Notes: a model not told the origin generated them from the letters alone. A stretch of DNA of 64,000 nucleotides from Pseudomonas baltica (GCF_031880315.1 NZ_CP134771.1:1922001-1986000); one strand, 5' to 3'. Shown: positions 8,191-20,530, counted from the first letter of the stretch. A program made the numbers and translations.

Positions 8191-8877
8191 TCAAAAATAA
8201 GGGGTCGGATCGACGACACCGGCGTTGGCGAAACCTTCGGCACGCAGGCGGCAACTGTCGCACTTTCCGCAGGCCTGGCCTTGATCGTTGGCCTGATAGC
8301 AGGAAACGGTCTGGCTGTAATCGACGCCAAGGGCGATGCCAGCCTTGACGATGTCAGCCTTGCTCATGTTCTGCAATGGCGCCTGGATAGTGAAGCCCTG
8401 CCCCTCTACACCGGCCTTGGTCGCCAGGTTGGCCAGGCGCTCGAACGCCTCGACGAACTCCGGGCGACAATCCGGATAGCCGGAATAGTCAACGGCATTG
8501 ACGCCGATGAAAATATCCCGAGCCCCGAGCACTTCGGCCCAGCCCAGCGCCAGCGACAGAAACACGGTGTTGCGCGCCGGCACATAGGTCACCGGGATGC
8601 CTTCGCCAAGGGTTTCAGGAACATCGATGCTGCTGTCGGTGAGTGCCGAGCCGCCCATGCCATCGAGGTCCAGGCCGATGACCTTGTGCGCGGCCACACC
8701 CCGTTCCCTGGCCACCCGGGCTGCCGCGTACAGTTCGGCACGATGGCGCTGACCGTAGTCGAAGCTCATGGTGTAGCACTCATAACCTTCGGCCTGGGCC
8801 ATGGCGACCACCGTAGCGGAGTCAAGGCCGCCGGACAGCAGGATCACGGCTTTTTTTACAGCAGGTGGAGTGGTCAT
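8191..8877 (-). CDS. queC: 7-cyano-7-deazaguanine synthase
   Basis: A 228-residue cytoplasmic enzyme that converts 7-carboxy-7-deazaguanine with ATP and ammonia to preQ0 in queuosine synthesis. The PP-loop ATP-binding motif SGGLDS is at residues 15-20, and the C-terminal zinc-binding cysteine cluster ([18 protein letters not shown]) is present. The ATG at 8877 gives the usual length; longer readings run into queE. queE ends one base before it, so the two are translated from one message. Confidence 0.95.
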   Translation of the reverse strand: MTTPPAVKKAVILLSGGLDSATVVAMAQAEGYECYTMSFDYGQRHRAELYAAARVARERGVAAHKVIGLDLDGMGGSALTDSSIDVPETLGEGIPVTYVPARNTVFLSLALGWAEVLGARDIFIGVNAVDYSGYPDCRPEFVEAFERLANLATKAGVEGQGFTIQAPLQNMSKADIVKAGIALGVDYSQTVSCYQANDQGQACGKCDSCRLRAEGFANAGVVDPTPYF

Positions 8878-8878
8878 A

Positions 8879-9526
8879 TCAGCGCCCCGGCTCGTCATTC
8901 CAAAGATATTTGTGCAATTGCATCTGCAACCTGACGGGCAGGTTGTCGGCCACGATCCAGTCGGCCAGATCGGTAGGTCGCAGCTCGTGGTGGCTGGGCG
9001 ACAACAGCACTTCACCCGCCCGATCAGCCAACCCGTACTGGATCATCTTGGAGACCGACCAGTCGTAATCTTCACGCGAGCAGAGGACGAACTTGACCTG
9101 ATCGTTGCGAGTCAGTAAACCGATATTGTCATACAAATTGCGATGAGACTCTTTCGAGCCCGGCGTCTTGAGGTCCAGCACGCGGCTGACCCGCGGATCG
9201 ACCTTGGAGATATCCAGGGCCCCGCTGGTTTCCAATGACACCTCGTAACCCGCATCACACAGTTGCTTGAGCAAAGGGATAGCGTTGGGCTGGGCCAGCG
9301 GCTCGCCACCGGTGACGCACACGTAGCGCGGGCGGTAACTGGCAACCTGCTCGAGGATGGACTCAAGGCTGCGTACCGTGCCGCCGCTGAAGGCGTAGGC
9401 GCTGTCGCAATACTGGCAGCGCAATGGGCAGCCGGTCAGGCGCACGAAAACGGTGGGCAGGCCAGCGGTTCGTGTTTCACCCTGCAATGAGTAAAAGACT
9501 TCGGTAATTCGTAGTGTGTCTTGCAT
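8879..9526 (-). CDS. queE: 7-carboxy-7-deazaguanine synthase, radical SAM
   Basis: A 215-residue radical SAM enzyme that makes 7-carboxy-7-deazaguanine from carboxy-tetrahydropterin, one step before QueC. Cys33, Cys37 and Cys40 form the CxxxCxxC cluster site, with the FYSLQGET and TGGEP motifs of the family. The ATG at 9526 was preferred to one three codons upstream because it matches the usual pseudomonad N-terminus, [17 protein letters not shown]. It is followed directly by queC. Confidence 0.95.
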   Translation of the reverse strand: MQDTLRITEVFYSLQGETRTAGLPTVFVRLTGCPLRCQYCDSAYAFSGGTVRSLESILEQVASYRPRYVCVTGGEPLAQPNAIPLLKQLCDAGYEVSLETSGALDISKVDPRVSRVLDLKTPGSKESHRNLYDNIGLLTRNDQVKFVLCSREDYDWSVSKMIQYGLADRAGEVLLSPSHHELRPTDLADWIVADNLPVRLQMQLHKYLWNDEPGR

Positions 9527-9642
9527 ATCCGCCACGGGCGTAACAGCTGAACAGGCTGTCCGCCTCCGTCAGGCACCTTGAAGAACCCGCGAGCGCGTGA
9601 TCCCAAAAGGCGTGTACCAATAAAAGGGTGCAAATTCTAACG

Positions 9643-9669
9643 AAAAAACCCGCGGCTAGCGCGGGTTTA
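9643..9669 (-). terminator. Terminator of the tol-pal operon
   Basis: Arms AAACCCGCG and CGCGGGTTT form a hairpin followed by a T run on the minus strand. It ends the transcript of cpoB, the last gene of the operon. Confidence 0.8.
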
Positions 9670-9700
9670 TTCAATGGGTCAGGCCGCAGCCCGACAGCGC

Positions 9701-10525
9701 TTACATATGTTGCAGGTCGCGCTGCGCCAGTTGCGCGGCAGAAGTGCCCGGATATTGGGTCACTACCTGCTGCAGAATCGGCTTAACCCGATCAGTGTGG
9801 CCCAGCCGACGCTCTACGTCAGCGAGCTTGTACAGCGAATCCGGTACCTTGGCATGCTTGGGATAGAGCTGACTGACCTTGGCAAAGGCCTGGCCAGCAC
9901 CCTGCAGATCGCCCTTGGCGAGGTTGACCTCACCCAACCAGTACTGAGCGTTACCGGCATACTGGCTGTTAGGGTATTTGCGCAAGAACGCGGAGAAGGC
10001 CTGGCTGGCCTTGTCGAAGTCCTTGGCCTTGATCAGATCGAAGGCAGCATCGTAATAGAGCTTTTCCTTCGCCGGATCGCCCGGCTCACTGCTCGCCGCG
10101 CCTTGATCAGCGGGAGCGGCCGGAGTGCCTGCGGCGTTGATATCGCCACCGGCTGGAGAATTCTGTGCGGGAGCCTGCTGCTGAGCATTGTTGGCGCCAG
10201 CCTGTATACGACTGTCGAGGTCCTGATAACGCTGCAGCCCTTCTTGTTTCAGCTGCTGAATATCGTTTTGCTGGACTTCGACCTGACCGCGCAAGCGGGC
10301 AATGTCTTCCTGCATTTGCTGCAATTGCATGAACAGCTCACCCTGCGCCGAGACAGGGGCGCTAGCCCCTCCCCCGGCGGAGGCGCCGCTCGTACCATAA
10401 CCCGTCGGCGGGTAATTGCTGCCCCCATTGGAGGCGCCATTCCCATCGACTACAGGAACTGCTGCACCTGCCATAAGAGGCAAGGACAGCGCCAGGATCG
10501 TTACAGCACGGCGGCACGTTCGCAT
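9701..10525 (-). CDS. cpoB: Cell division coordinator CpoB (Tol-Pal protein YbgF)
   Basis: A 274-residue periplasmic protein. It has a signal peptide of about 22 residues (ending AGA), a coiled-coil trimerisation region (about 60-105, MQLQQMQEDIARLRGQVEVQQ), a Gln/Ala/Pro-rich linker and a C-terminal TPR domain (about 150-270). In E. coli CpoB links Tol-Pal outer-membrane constriction with PBP1B. It follows pal by six bases at the end of the tol operon. Confidence 0.93.
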   Translation of the reverse strand: MRTCRRAVTILALSLPLMAGAAVPVVDGNGASNGGSNYPPTGYGTSGASAGGGASAPVSAQGELFMQLQQMQEDIARLRGQVEVQQNDIQQLKQEGLQRYQDLDSRIQAGANNAQQQAPAQNSPAGGDINAAGTPAAPADQGAASSEPGDPAKEKLYYDAAFDLIKAKDFDKASQAFSAFLRKYPNSQYAGNAQYWLGEVNLAKGDLQGAGQAFAKVSQLYPKHAKVPDSLYKLADVERRLGHTDRVKPILQQVVTQYPGTSAAQLAQRDLQHM

Positions 10526-10531
10526 ATCGAA

Positions 10532-11032
10532 TTACTTACGCAGTTCGACGCGACGGTTTTGAGCCCAGGACTGCTCGTCGTTGCCGGTAGCAACTGGACG
10601 CTCTTCGCCGTACGAAACGACTTCCAGCTGAGCTGGCGAAACGCCTTGCAGTACCAGGTAACGCTGAACAGCTTTGGCGCGACGCTCGCCCAGTGCCAGG
10701 TTGTACTCGCGAGTACCACGTTCGTCGGTGTTACCTTCCAGAACGACTTTGGCGCCGCTAGCTTTCAGGTCTTTAGCGTGAACGTCCAGAGCGCGCAGGG
10801 CTTCTGGTTTCAGATCCGAGCTGTCGTATTCGAAGTAGAAAGTGGTGATCGCGCGCAGAGCAGCTTCTTCGCTCAGGCTGCCGTCAACGGCGCCGGTGTT
10901 TGCACCGTAACCAGCGTTAGGATCAACAGCGGCGCTTTGGCCAGCGTTGTCACCACCTTTGGACGAGCAACCTACAGCTACTGCCATGGCCAGGGCCAGC
11001 GCAGCGAACTTACCAAACTTCAGCATTTCCAT
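10532..11032 (-). CDS. pal: Peptidoglycan-associated lipoprotein Pal (OprL)
   Basis: A 166-residue outer-membrane lipoprotein, nearly identical to P. aeruginosa OprL. The lipobox VAVGC places the lipidated cysteine at residue 22. The OmpA-like peptidoglycan-binding domain fills the C-terminal two-thirds, including [13 protein letters not shown] and [12 protein letters not shown]. It anchors the outer membrane to peptidoglycan and binds TolB. It lies between tolB and cpoB. Confidence 0.97.
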   Translation of the reverse strand: MEMLKFGKFAALALAMAVAVGCSSKGGDNAGQSAAVDPNAGYGANTGAVDGSLSEEAALRAITTFYFEYDSSDLKPEALRALDVHAKDLKASGAKVVLEGNTDERGTREYNLALGERRAKAVQRYLVLQGVSPAQLEVVSYGEERPVATGNDEQSWAQNRRVELRK

Positions 11033-11091
11033 CGTGAAACTCCTAATGAACCCCAGTGTGTTAAGTACAGCTTTTTTGTTACATCGCCGCG

Positions 11092-12393
11092 TCAGTTCAG
11101 GTAAGGGGACCAGGACGGTTCTCTGACTTCGCCTTGAGCGGTAGGAAGCGGGAGCCTTACGCGTCCGTTAAGGGACACGAGCATCAAGACTCCCCGGCCC
11201 TGCTGGCGGGTGGCGTAGATTACCATGGTGCCGTTGGGCGCAACAGTAGGCGACTCATCAAGACTTGAATCTGTGAGCACTTTTACGCTCCCACGAGCCA
11301 TATCTTGTGCTGCCACCTTGAAATTGGTGAAGCCATCCTGACGGTGGATCATGACCAGAGTCTTTTCATCCGCCGAAAGTTTAGGGTTGGCGTTGTAGTT
11401 ACCAATGAAAGTAACACGTTCAGCATTGCCACCACCGACCGACTGTTTGTAGATCTGCGGCTTGCCGCCACGGTCGGAGGTGAAATAGATGGTGTTGCCA
11501 TCTTTACCCCAGAACGGTTCGGTGTCGATGCCCGGGCTGTTGGTAACACGAGTCAGCGCACGGGTGTTGAGGTCCATCACGTAGATCTCCGGGTTGCCGT
11601 CCTTGGACAGCACCAGCGCCAGGCGGTTGCCATCGGGCGAGAACGCCGGGGCACCGTTGAGGCCATCGAAGTTGGTCAGCTGTTCGCGGCGACCGGTATC
11701 GATATGCTGGAGGAAGATGCGTGGGCGACGCTGCTCGAACGACACATAGGCAATACGCTTGCTGTCCGGTGCATAACGCGGCGACAGGATCGGCTCGCGC
11801 GATTGCAGCAGGGTGACTGCACGAGCACCGTCATAGTCGGAGCGCTGCAGGGTATAGCGGGTGTTGTTCTCGGAGAAACGCTCGGCCGTCACATAAAGGA
11901 TGCGCGTGGAGAACGCACCTTTGATGCCGGTGAGTTTTTCAAACGATTGGTCGGCGATGTAGTGCGACATGTCGCGCAACTGATCGGTGCTGCCCGACAC
12001 GCTGCCGGTCAGCACAGGCTGCTCGGTGGCGACGTTGAACAAAGCGTAGGACACCTGCAGGCGACCGCCGGCTGGCACGATGCTGCCGACCATCACGTAT
12101 TGGGCGCTCAGCGCTTTCCAGTCACGAAACACGACTTCGCTGGCCTGGGTCGGCTGGCTGATCATGTTCTGCTTTGGAATCGGCGAGTAGTAACCCGAGT
12201 TGCGCAGGTCATTGCCGATGATCTCGGCCATGTCCTCTGGCAGCACGGAGCCGCCCTGCCAACCGAAGGGTACGACCGCGATCGGCGTCGCACGGTCACT
12301 GCCGCTGGTGACCAGGATGTTCTTTTCATCGGCTGACGCCATACCGGCCGCACAACAGAGAACGACAAGCAGTCCTCGAAGAAGGTTAATCAC
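11092..12393 (-). CDS. tolB: Tol-Pal system translocation protein TolB
   Basis: A 433-residue periplasmic protein. A signal peptide (about 21 residues, cleaving after MASA) precedes an N-terminal alpha/beta domain and a C-terminal six-bladed beta-propeller with repeated SPDG/YxxxSDRGGxxxIY motifs. TolB links TolA with Pal. Its start overlaps the end of tolA by four bases, indicating coupled translation. Confidence 0.96.
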   Translation of the reverse strand: MINLLRGLLVVLCCAAGMASADEKNILVTSGSDRATPIAVVPFGWQGGSVLPEDMAEIIGNDLRNSGYYSPIPKQNMISQPTQASEVVFRDWKALSAQYVMVGSIVPAGGRLQVSYALFNVATEQPVLTGSVSGSTDQLRDMSHYIADQSFEKLTGIKGAFSTRILYVTAERFSENNTRYTLQRSDYDGARAVTLLQSREPILSPRYAPDSKRIAYVSFEQRRPRIFLQHIDTGRREQLTNFDGLNGAPAFSPDGNRLALVLSKDGNPEIYVMDLNTRALTRVTNSPGIDTEPFWGKDGNTIYFTSDRGGKPQIYKQSVGGGNAERVTFIGNYNANPKLSADEKTLVMIHRQDGFTNFKVAAQDMARGSVKVLTDSSLDESPTVAPNGTMVIYATRQQGRGVLMLVSLNGRVRLPLPTAQGEVREPSWSPYLN

Positions 12394-13466
12394 AAGGCTA
12401 GATCCTCAGGTGTGAATGTCATCTTGAATGAACGATAAGCATTGAAATCAGCGGCAGACATGCCCTGCATTTCAGTTAAGCGACCGATGTTTTTCACCGC
12501 AGCCACTGTTGAAGCATCAAACGGACCGTCACCGCTGCTTTTCAGCACGCTGACACTGGTAATCGTGCCGTCCGGCAGCATTTTGATCTGCAGTACCACA
12601 CTCATACCCTTGCGCGCCGATGGCGGCCGCGCCCAACCTTCTGCCGCTCGCGAGCGGATCAGGTCGTCGAAGTCACCGGCGGTCTGATCGCCTTTCTCGT
12701 CGGCCAGAGCCTGCTGGCGCTGCGGGGTATCGGAAAGCAGGTCGGCCAGCGCTTGCGCCTTCTTGTCCTCCGCAGCCTTGCGCGCCGCATCCTGGGCCTT
12801 CTTCTTCTGAGCGTCGGCGGCAGCTTTCGCCTTGGCGGCATCGGCAGCCTTTTTCTTCGCGTCGTCAGCAGCAGCCTTGGCGTCGTCCGCCGCTTTCTTC
12901 TTGGCGGCGTCGGCAGCCTGCTTCTTCGCGTCCTCGGCAGCCTCTTTCTTGGCCTCTTCCGCCGCCTCTTTCTTGGCCTCTTCTTCGGCCTTTTTCTTGG
13001 CGATGTCGGCCTGCTCGGCTTTCTTGGCGTCGGCGGCCTTGGCGTCGGCTGCCTTCTTCGCGTCGTCGGCTTTTTTCGCTTCATCGGCCTTGGCAGCAGC
13101 GTCAGCTTTTTTGGCTTCGTCAGCTTCCTTGGCGGCTTCGGCTTTTTGAGCAGCGTCGGCTTTCTTTTGTTCCGCTGCCTTTATCTCTTCCTGCTCGACC
13201 TTTTTCTGTTCCATCTGCTCGGTTTCAGTCTGGCGCGCGGCCGACTTCTTCGCCTCCCCGGCAATCTTCTGATTGGTCTGGGTGACAGCCTGGCTTTTGG
13301 ACTTGAGCTGGTAGAGGGTCGCCTGCACGATCGGTTTCGACGGTGGCAGGTCAGGGGTCATGGCGAAGCTGACGAACAGCATCCCGAAAATCAGGACGTG
13401 CAGACCTATGGCCCAGACACTGGGCCAGAAATAGTTTTCCGAGGCAGTGGGCTCTCGCTGCTCCAT
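12390..13466 (-). CDS. tolA: Tol-Pal envelope-spanning protein TolA
   Basis: A 358-residue protein with one N-terminal membrane segment (about residues 15-37), a long Lys/Ala/Glu/Asp-rich helix (about 60-245) and a C-terminal domain (about 260-358) that contacts TolB and Pal. The helical part is encoded by simple Ala/Lys codon repeats, giving low-complexity DNA from about 12,770 to 13,200. TolA transmits proton-motive force from TolQR to Pal. It overlaps tolR by one base and tolB by four. Confidence 0.95.
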   Translation of the reverse strand: MEQREPTASENYFWPSVWAIGLHVLIFGMLFVSFAMTPDLPPSKPIVQATLYQLKSKSQAVTQTNQKIAGEAKKSAARQTETEQMEQKKVEQEEIKAAEQKKADAAQKAEAAKEADEAKKADAAAKADEAKKADDAKKAADAKAADAKKAEQADIAKKKAEEEAKKEAAEEAKKEAAEDAKKQAADAAKKKAADDAKAAADDAKKKAADAAKAKAAADAQKKKAQDAARKAAEDKKAQALADLLSDTPQRQQALADEKGDQTAGDFDDLIRSRAAEGWARPPSARKGMSVVLQIKMLPDGTITSVSVLKSSGDGPFDASTVAAVKNIGRLTEMQGMSAADFNAYRSFKMTFTPEDLAL

Positions 13467-13921
13467 TACGGCGCCTCGGTAATCAGGCCAACGTTACCGA
13501 CACCGGCCTTCTGCAACCCGCCCATGGCGCCCATGACGGAGCCATAGTCGACGGACTTGTCACCACGGATGAACACCTGGGTGCGCTTACCGTTCTGATT
13601 GCCTTGCGCGATGATCGCAGTGACCGCCTGGGTCATCTGCGGCAAGGTCATGGCCTTGTCCTGCACTTTGTCGGTGTCGACTTCACTGCCAAGGTTCCAG
13701 TAGTAGGTCTTGTCAGCCTTGATGGAAATGGTCAGGACCTGAGTGTTGTTGTCCTGCGGCAAGGCTTCGCTGGAAACCTTGGGCAGGTCGACTTTCACGC
13801 CCTGGTTGAGCATCGGTGCGGTGACCATGAAGATGACCAGCAGTACCAACATCACGTCGATGTAAGGCACCACGTTCATCTCGGCGACCGGCTTGCGTTT
13901 GGGGCGGCGACCTCGAATCAT
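13466..13921 (-). CDS. tolR: Tol-Pal inner-membrane protein TolR (ExbD family)
   Basis: A 151-residue protein with a short cytoplasmic N-terminus, a single membrane helix carrying the proton-path Asp (YIDVMLVLLVIFMVT, about residues 20-36) and a periplasmic domain. With TolQ it forms the proton-driven motor of the Tol system. It lies 14 bases after tolQ. Confidence 0.96.
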   Translation of the reverse strand: MIRGRRPKRKPVAEMNVVPYIDVMLVLLVIFMVTAPMLNQGVKVDLPKVSSEALPQDNNTQVLTISIKADKTYYWNLGSEVDTDKVQDKAMTLPQMTQAVTAIIAQGNQNGKRTQVFIRGDKSVDYGSVMGAMGGLQKAGVGNVGLITEAP

Positions 13922-13935
13922 TGGGATTTACCTGC

Positions 13936-14631
13936 TCACTCTTCGCTGGTGTGCACTTTACGGTGCAGGATGGCCTGGAATTCTTCGGCGAAGGTGTAGT
14001 AGCGATTGATGAGGGTTTCGCTGCGCGCGGCGAAGCGGTTGTAAGCGATCACCGCCGGGATGGCGGCGAACAGACCGATGGCGGTAGCCACCAGCGCTTC
14101 GGAAATACCCGGGGCAACGGTGGCCAGAGTGGCTTGCTGTACGGCAGCCAGGCCCCGGAAGGAGTTCATGATGCCCCATACGGTACCGAACAGACCGATA
14201 TACGGGCTGACCGAACCAACGGTGGCGAGGAACGGCAGGCTCGTTTCGAGCTTTTCTTCTTCGCGCGAGATGGCCACGCGCATGGCCCGGCCAACGCCTT
14301 CCATCACCGCATCAGGATCGACACCGGCTTGCTGACGCAGGCGCGAGAACTCCTTGAAGCCGGCGCGAAACACCTGCTCGACGCCCGAATCAGGATCCGG
14401 ATTGCTGCCCGCCTGGCGGTATAGCTTGGACAGGTCGATACCCGACCAGAAACGCTCCTCGAACAGATCCAGGGCACGCTTGCCCGCGCGCAGCATGTTG
14501 CTGCGCTGAAAGATCATGATCCATGAAGTGACCGAGGCCCCCACTAGAATCAACATGACCAACTGCACCACGATGCTGGCATTGCTGACCAAACTCCACA
14601 TGGAGGTATGGTCGACGGCGGTAGCTTCCAC
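13936..14631 (-). CDS. tolQ: Tol-Pal inner-membrane protein TolQ (ExbB family)
   Basis: A 231-residue protein with three membrane helices (about 18-38, 135-160 and 170-195) and the conserved GLFGTVWGIM and ALVATAIGLFAAIPAV segments that line the proton channel. It partners TolR and TolA. It follows ybgC by two bases. Confidence 0.96.
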   Translation of the reverse strand: MEATAVDHTSMWSLVSNASIVVQLVMLILVGASVTSWIMIFQRSNMLRAGKRALDLFEERFWSGIDLSKLYRQAGSNPDPDSGVEQVFRAGFKEFSRLRQQAGVDPDAVMEGVGRAMRVAISREEEKLETSLPFLATVGSVSPYIGLFGTVWGIMNSFRGLAAVQQATLATVAPGISEALVATAIGLFAAIPAVIAYNRFAARSETLINRYYTFAEEFQAILHRKVHTSEE

Positions 14632-14633
14632 GC

Positions 14634-15089
14634 TTAATCTCCTGCTGTAATGTGATTACCCGGGCCGCCTGCGTCGGCCAAGGCCGCCCGCAAGGCTTCT
14701 GGAATGGCCCGGGGTCTGAAATTGTCGGCGCGCACGCAGGCCACCATTACCTGCCCTTCACAGAGCAGTGTCGCATCCGTTGCCCGCCTGACCTGCTGAT
14801 GGAATCGCAGGCTGACACGGTTCAATTCGATTACTTCGGCGCTGATGGTCAGTTCGTCGTCCAGGCGCGCTGGCGAGTGATAGCGCGCCTCGCAGGAATG
14901 CACCACGAACAGCAGGTTGTCGCCAGCCATCGAGTGCTGGGAAAAGCCCAGTTCCCGCAGCCGTTCGGTGCGAGCCCGCTCCATGAACTTGAGGTAATTG
15001 ACGTAGTAAACGATGCCGCCCGCATCCGTGTCCTCGTAATAAACGCGACAGCGGTGTGCGAACGACGGAACCCCGTTTTGCGCGCGCAT
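14634..15089 (-). CDS. ybgC: Tol-Pal associated acyl-CoA thioesterase YbgC
   Basis: A 151-residue hotdog-fold thioesterase. The [19 protein letters not shown] motif contains the catalytic Asp of the 4-hydroxybenzoyl-CoA thioesterase class. It is the first gene of the tol-pal operon, as in most gammaproteobacteria. The ATG at 15089 is the only good start. Confidence 0.95.
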   Translation of the reverse strand: MRAQNGVPSFAHRCRVYYEDTDAGGIVYYVNYLKFMERARTERLRELGFSQHSMAGDNLLFVVHSCEARYHSPARLDDELTISAEVIELNRVSLRFHQQVRRATDATLLCEGQVMVACVRADNFRPRAIPEALRAALADAGGPGNHITAGD

Positions 15090-15227
15090 ACTCTAGTGCT
15101 TACTCCTCAGGTTGCCAATCCGGCCAGGCAACTGTTTTTCATAGAATTAGCGATTGATGCAGGGACATTTCAAGCGCCTGCCCTTCGGACCACCGAAAAG
15201 CCGAATAAATCTGTCGGATTCAAGGTT

Positions 15228-16289
15228 TCATGCCTCATCGAGTGGATCGCCGACGGCGCTCGCATTCAGGTCGCCCAAGCGGCCAGGAATATTCAGGCCA
15301 AAGTGCAGATAGGCATGGCGAGTCACCACCCGACCTCGCGGTGTGCGCATGATATAGCCCTGCTGAATGAGATATGGCTCCAGCACGTCTTCGATGGTGT
15401 GGCGCTCCTCGCTGATCGCTGCCGCCAGGCTGTCGACACCCACCGGACCACCGTCGAATTTCTCGATCATGGTCAACAGCAGGCGCCGGTCCTGGTGATC
15501 GAAACCGCGCTCGTCGACGTCCAGCAGGTTCAGCGCCAGATCGGCGATCGGCTTGGTGATATGGCCCTGCGCACGCACCTCGGCGAAATCGCGCACGCGC
15601 CGCAGCAGGCGGTTGGCGATCCGCGGCGTACCGCGCGCACGCCGGGCGATCTCGAAGGCGCCTTCGTCCTCGATGGGCAAGCCCAGAATCTTCGCCGAGC
15701 GAATCACGATGGTCGCCAGATCGGCCGTGCTGTAGAACTCCAGGCGCTGAACGATCCCAAAACGATCGCGCAGCGGATTGGTGAGCATGCCGGCGCGAGT
15801 GGTGGCACCGACCAGGGTGAAAGGTGGCAGATCGAGCTTGATGGAGCGCGCTGCGGGGCCTTCGCCAATCATGATGTCGAGCTGGAAGTCCTCCATGGCC
15901 GGGTACAGTACTTCTTCGACAATCGGCGACAGACGATGGATTTCATCGATGAACAGCACATCGTGGGGCTCGAGATTGGTCAACATCGCCGCCAGGTCGC
16001 CTGGACGTTCCAGCACGGGCCCTGAGGTGCTCTTGATCGAGACGCCCATTTCCTGGGCGATGATGTTGGCCAGGGTAGTCTTGCCCAATCCGGGCGGACC
16101 GAAGATCAGGGTGTGGTCGAGGGATTCGTTGCGCCCGCGGGCTGCCTGGATGAACAGCTCCATCTGCTCGCGCACGGTCGGCTGGCCGATATAGTCGGCC
16201 AGGCTCAGCGGACGAATCGCGCGGTCCTGCTGCTCTTCGCGATCACGGCCGCTGGGAGCGGCGGTGATCAATCGGTCGGCTTCAATCAC
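15228..16289 (-). CDS. ruvB: Holliday junction branch migration helicase RuvB
   Basis: A 353-residue AAA+ ATPase that drives branch migration at Holliday junctions with RuvA. Walker A is [11 protein letters not shown], Walker B is [10 protein letters not shown], and the C-terminal winged helix ends in [14 protein letters not shown]. The start at 16289 is GTG, immediately adjacent to the ruvA stop. Confidence 0.97.
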   Translation of the reverse strand: MIEADRLITAAPSGRDREEQQDRAIRPLSLADYIGQPTVREQMELFIQAARGRNESLDHTLIFGPPGLGKTTLANIIAQEMGVSIKSTSGPVLERPGDLAAMLTNLEPHDVLFIDEIHRLSPIVEEVLYPAMEDFQLDIMIGEGPAARSIKLDLPPFTLVGATTRAGMLTNPLRDRFGIVQRLEFYSTADLATIVIRSAKILGLPIEDEGAFEIARRARGTPRIANRLLRRVRDFAEVRAQGHITKPIADLALNLLDVDERGFDHQDRRLLLTMIEKFDGGPVGVDSLAAAISEERHTIEDVLEPYLIQQGYIMRTPRGRVVTRHAYLHFGLNIPGRLGDLNASAVGDPLDEA

Positions 16290-16901
16290 TTAGATCATTC
16301 CCTTCAGCGCACGCCTGATCAGATCTTCACTGCTCAGGCCCTTCTCTTTGATGGCCGACACGGCCTTGCTCGCTTCCTGCGGCTTGTAACCCAGCGAGAT
16401 CAGCGCGCTGACCGCGTCGTTCTCAGCCGTTGCCACCGGCACACTGCTGCCTTGGGGCCCATCGGACACCAGCTGGAACATGCTCGGCACGGTTTCCCAG
16501 GCCTTGAAGCGGTCCTTGAGTTCCACCAGCAAGCGCTCGGCGGTCTTTTTGCCGACGCCGGGGATCTTCACCAGCGCCGAGGTATCCTGCGCCTGGACGC
16601 AGCGTACCAGCTCATCGACATCCAGGCCGGACATCAAGGCCAATGCCAGCTTGGGCCCGACGCCGTTCAGGCGGATCAACTCGCGAAACAGTTCGCGTTC
16701 GCGGCGCTCGAAAAAACCGTAGAGTAACTGAGCATCCTCGCGCACCACCAGATGGGTATGCAGGGTCACCGGCTGGCCGACGGGCGGCAGACGGTAAAGC
16801 GTAGTCATGGGCACTTCGAGCTCATAGCCGAGACCGTTGACATCGATAATCAGGTGCGGCGGCTGTTTTTCAGCGAGGGTGCCGCGCAAGCGTCCAATCA
16901 C
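16290..16901 (-). CDS. ruvA: Holliday junction complex protein RuvA
   Basis: A 203-residue protein that binds Holliday junctions as a tetramer and loads RuvB. It has an N-terminal OB fold (MIGRLRGTL), two helix-hairpin-helix motifs (LNGVGPKLA and [12 protein letters not shown]) and a C-terminal RuvB-binding domain. It shares a message with ruvB. Confidence 0.97.
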   Translation of the reverse strand: MIGRLRGTLAEKQPPHLIIDVNGLGYELEVPMTTLYRLPPVGQPVTLHTHLVVREDAQLLYGFFERRERELFRELIRLNGVGPKLALALMSGLDVDELVRCVQAQDTSALVKIPGVGKKTAERLLVELKDRFKAWETVPSMFQLVSDGPQGSSVPVATAENDAVSALISLGYKPQEASKAVSAIKEKGLSSEDLIRRALKGMI

Positions 16902-17030
16902 GTTTGTTCAATCCTGTTGGAGGATGCTTTCAAATACCAAGCGCAACGGTTAGAGCCGGCTGCCACAAGGCGATCATCATTGCAGGGATACGAGCGCCTG
17001 CAATTGAAAATTTGTTAATCGATGATGCTA

Positions 17031-17555
17031 TCAGAGCCGTAGACGTCCGCCGCGGCTGCGTGCGCCGCTCAAGCCGTGAGGGATCAGGCTGGAGCGGGTA
17101 TGCGCGTGGCACAAGGCGATCGCCAGGGCGTCGGAGGCATCGATCTGCGGTTTTTGCGTGAGTTTGAGCAGGTGCATGACCATCATCTGCACGGCTTCTT
17201 TGTTCGCCCCGCCACTGCCGGTGATCGCCTGCTTGACCTGGGTGGCCGAATACTCGGCGATCTCCAGCCCTTCTTCAGCCGCCGCGACAATCGCCGCACC
17301 GCGGGCCTGACCGAGCTTGAGCGCGGAATCGGCATTGCGCGCCATGAAGACCTTTTCGATACCCATGGTCACCGGGCCATGCAGCTGGATCACCTCGCGC
17401 ACGCTGCGGTAGACGATCTGCAAGCGTTGATGCAGCTCGCCACTGCCGGTACGGATACAGCCCGAGGCGATGTATTCGCAGCCACGGCCGATGTCGCGCA
17501 CGACCCCATAGCCGGTGATGCGCGAACCGGGGTCGATGCCAAGAATTAATGTCAT
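17031..17555 (-). CDS. ruvC: Holliday junction resolvase RuvC
   Basis: A 174-residue endonuclease that cuts Holliday junctions. The first acidic residue is in [15 protein letters not shown], with Glu in GIEKVFM and a C-terminal [14 protein letters not shown] carrying the last two acidic residues. The ATG at 17555 gives the family length; the longer reading has a non-homologous N-terminus. A 129-base gap separates it from ruvA. Confidence 0.96.
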   Translation of the reverse strand: MTLILGIDPGSRITGYGVVRDIGRGCEYIASGCIRTGSGELHQRLQIVYRSVREVIQLHGPVTMGIEKVFMARNADSALKLGQARGAAIVAAAEEGLEIAEYSATQVKQAITGSGGANKEAVQMMVMHLLKLTQKPQIDASDALAIALCHAHTRSSLIPHGLSGARSRGGRLRL

Positions 17556-17692
17556 AAAGCTCGCAGCATGATGGAACGGTCGGTTAGACCCTTGAGAAGA
17601 CAAAAGCCGCCGCGGTGCGGCGCTTGATCGGCGCCGAACCTTGACGGCTCGCATGATACTCGCTGGCGGCTTTCAATACCTGCCCAAAGGCC

Positions 17693-18439
<747 letters not shown>

Positions 18440-18500
18440 AACGCAAACTCCGAATTCTGCTTGTGACATTCGCGGTGCCGGGCACCACACGACGGTAGAT

Positions 18501-18588
18501 GTAGCGAGGGGGCTTGGCCCCGATGGCGGCATATCAGTCGCCTTGGGGTGGCTGATGTACTGCTATCGGGGGCAAGCCCCCTCGCTAC
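18501..18588. repeat. Paired REP palindrome between yebC and aspS
   Basis: GTAGCGAGGGGGCTTG at 18501-18516 is matched by the inverted CAAGCCCCCTCGCTAC at 18573-18588, with a loop of about 56 bases. This is a typical Pseudomonas REP doublet. Confidence 0.85.
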
Positions 18589-18609
18589 CGGGTGGGACGA
18601 TCGCCGTCC

Positions 18610-20385
18610 TTATTCTGCCTTGGTCTGCTCGCGCAGACGGATATGCAGCTCGCGCAGTTGCTTGGCGTCCACCAGACCAGGGGCCTGGGTCATGACATCG
18701 GCAGCGCTCTGGGTTTTCGGGAAGGCGATGACTTCGCGAATCGACTGCGCACCGGTCATCAGCATCACCAGACGGTCAAGGCCGAAGGCCAGGCCACCAT
18801 GGGGTGGCGCACCGTACTTGAGCGCGTCGAGCAGGAAGCCGAACTTCTCTTCCTGTTCTTCAGGCGAGATACCCAGCAGACGGAACACCGCCTGTTGCAT
18901 TTCCTTGCGGTGAATACGGATCGAACCACCGCCGAGCTCGGTGCCGTTGAGCACCATGTCGTAGGCACGGGACAGCGCGCCTGCCGGGTTGGCTTCGAGC
19001 TCGGCCGGGCTGCACTTGGGTGCGGTGAACGGGTGGTGCAAGGCGCTGAAGCTGCCGTCTTCGTTCTCTTCGAACATCGGGAAGTCGACGACCCACATCG
19101 GCGCCCACTCGCAGGTCAGCAGCTTGAGGTCGTGACCCAGCTTGATCCGCAGCGCGCCGAGGGCCTCGCTGACGATCTTGGCCTTGTCGGCGCCGAAGAA
19201 GACGATGTCGCCATCGACCGCACCGACGCGATCGAGGATCACGTTGAGGTTGGCTTCAGGGATGTTCTTGACGATCGGCGACTGCAAGCCGTCGACGCCC
19301 TTGGCGCGCTCGTTGACCTTGATGTACGCCAGGCCACGGGCGCCGTAGATGCCGACGAACTTGGTGTAGTCGTCGATCTGCTTGCGCGGCATGCTCGCCC
19401 CGCCCGGGACGCGCAAGGCGGCCACACGGCATTTCGGGTCGTTGGCCGGGCCGCTGAAGACCTTGAATTCCACCTCGGTGAGCTGGTCGTTGACGTCGAC
19501 CAGTTCCAGCGGGTTGCGCAGGTCGGGCTTGTCCGAACCGTAGCGACGCATGGCTTCTTCGAAAGTCATGTGCGGGAATTCGCCGAATTCCAGATCCAGC
19601 ACTTCCTTGAACAGGTTGCGGATCATTTTTTCGGTCAGGCCCATGATCTCTTTTTCATCGAGGAAGCTGGTCTCGATGTCGATCTGGGTGAATTCCGGCT
19701 GACGGTCGGCGCGCAGGTCTTCGTCGCGAAAGCACTTGGCGATCTGGTAGTAGCGGTCGAAGCCGGCGACCATCAGCAGTTGCTTGAACAGCTGAGGCGA
19801 TTGCGGCAGGGCAAAGAAGCTGCCGGGATGGGTGCGGCTCGGGACCAGATAGTCACGGGCGCCCTCAGGCGTGGCGCGGGTGAGGATCGGTGTCTCGACG
19901 TCGAGGAAGCCGTTTTCATCGAGGAAGCGGCGGATGCTGGTGGTCATGCGCGAGCGCAGACGCAGCTTTTCGGCCATTTCCGGGCGACGCAGGTCCAGGA
20001 AGCGATAACGCAGGCGAGTTTCTTCGCCGACGTCGGAATATTCATTGAGCGGGAACGGCGGGGTTTCCGACTCGTTCAGCACTTCGAGGGAGTAGCCCAG
20101 CACTTCGATGGCGCCCGAAGCCATGTTCGGGTTGACCGCGCCTTGCGGACGCAGGCGCACCTTGCCGGTCACCTTGACCACGTATTCGCTGCGCACACGG
20201 TCGGCGACGGCGAAAGTGTCGGCGCGATCGGGGTCGAAGACCACCTGAGCCAGGCCTTCACGGTCACGAATATCGAGGAAGATGACCCCGCCATGGTCGC
20301 GACGACGGTGGACCCAGCCGCATAGGGTAATTTCCTGACCTTCCAGGCTCTCGTTCAGTTGGCCGCAATAATGGCTGCGCATCAT
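18610..20385 (-). CDS. aspS: Aspartyl-tRNA synthetase
   Basis: A 591-residue class II synthetase. It has an N-terminal OB anticodon-binding domain (about 1-110), motif 2 in [18 protein letters not shown], a bacterial GAD insertion (about 290-420) and motif 3 [12 protein letters not shown]. It charges tRNA-Asp; in Pseudomonas the enzyme is reported to be non-discriminating and to make Asp-tRNA-Asn for GatCAB. The ATG at 20385 has a second ATG next to it. Confidence 0.97.
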   Translation of the reverse strand: MMRSHYCGQLNESLEGQEITLCGWVHRRRDHGGVIFLDIRDREGLAQVVFDPDRADTFAVADRVRSEYVVKVTGKVRLRPQGAVNPNMASGAIEVLGYSLEVLNESETPPFPLNEYSDVGEETRLRYRFLDLRRPEMAEKLRLRSRMTTSIRRFLDENGFLDVETPILTRATPEGARDYLVPSRTHPGSFFALPQSPQLFKQLLMVAGFDRYYQIAKCFRDEDLRADRQPEFTQIDIETSFLDEKEIMGLTEKMIRNLFKEVLDLEFGEFPHMTFEEAMRRYGSDKPDLRNPLELVDVNDQLTEVEFKVFSGPANDPKCRVAALRVPGGASMPRKQIDDYTKFVGIYGARGLAYIKVNERAKGVDGLQSPIVKNIPEANLNVILDRVGAVDGDIVFFGADKAKIVSEALGALRIKLGHDLKLLTCEWAPMWVVDFPMFEENEDGSFSALHHPFTAPKCSPAELEANPAGALSRAYDMVLNGTELGGGSIRIHRKEMQQAVFRLLGISPEEQEEKFGFLLDALKYGAPPHGGLAFGLDRLVMLMTGAQSIREVIAFPKTQSAADVMTQAPGLVDAKQLRELHIRLREQTKAE

Positions 20386-20530
20386 GATGGTGGTTTCACT
20401 TCCAGTAATTCGAATTTCAGCCAGCGCTTAGCAAGGCGCAGGCAGATGTAGACGCAATAGTGCAAGACCCGGCGGGCCCAGGCAACCCGTGCAGCCCGAC
20501 GGCTGCGGGTGATCCGGGCCCGGGAGCGGG

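Noticed and set aside
12770..13200. Repetitive DNA that might be a CRISPR or tandem repeat
   Set aside because: The repeats have no fixed unit or spacers and encode the Lys/Ala-rich helix of TolA.
12620..13547. Open frames on the plus strand over tolA rich in Ser/Arg or Leu/Gly
   Set aside because: They mirror the Lys/Ala codon repeats of tolA and have no ribosome binding site or family features.
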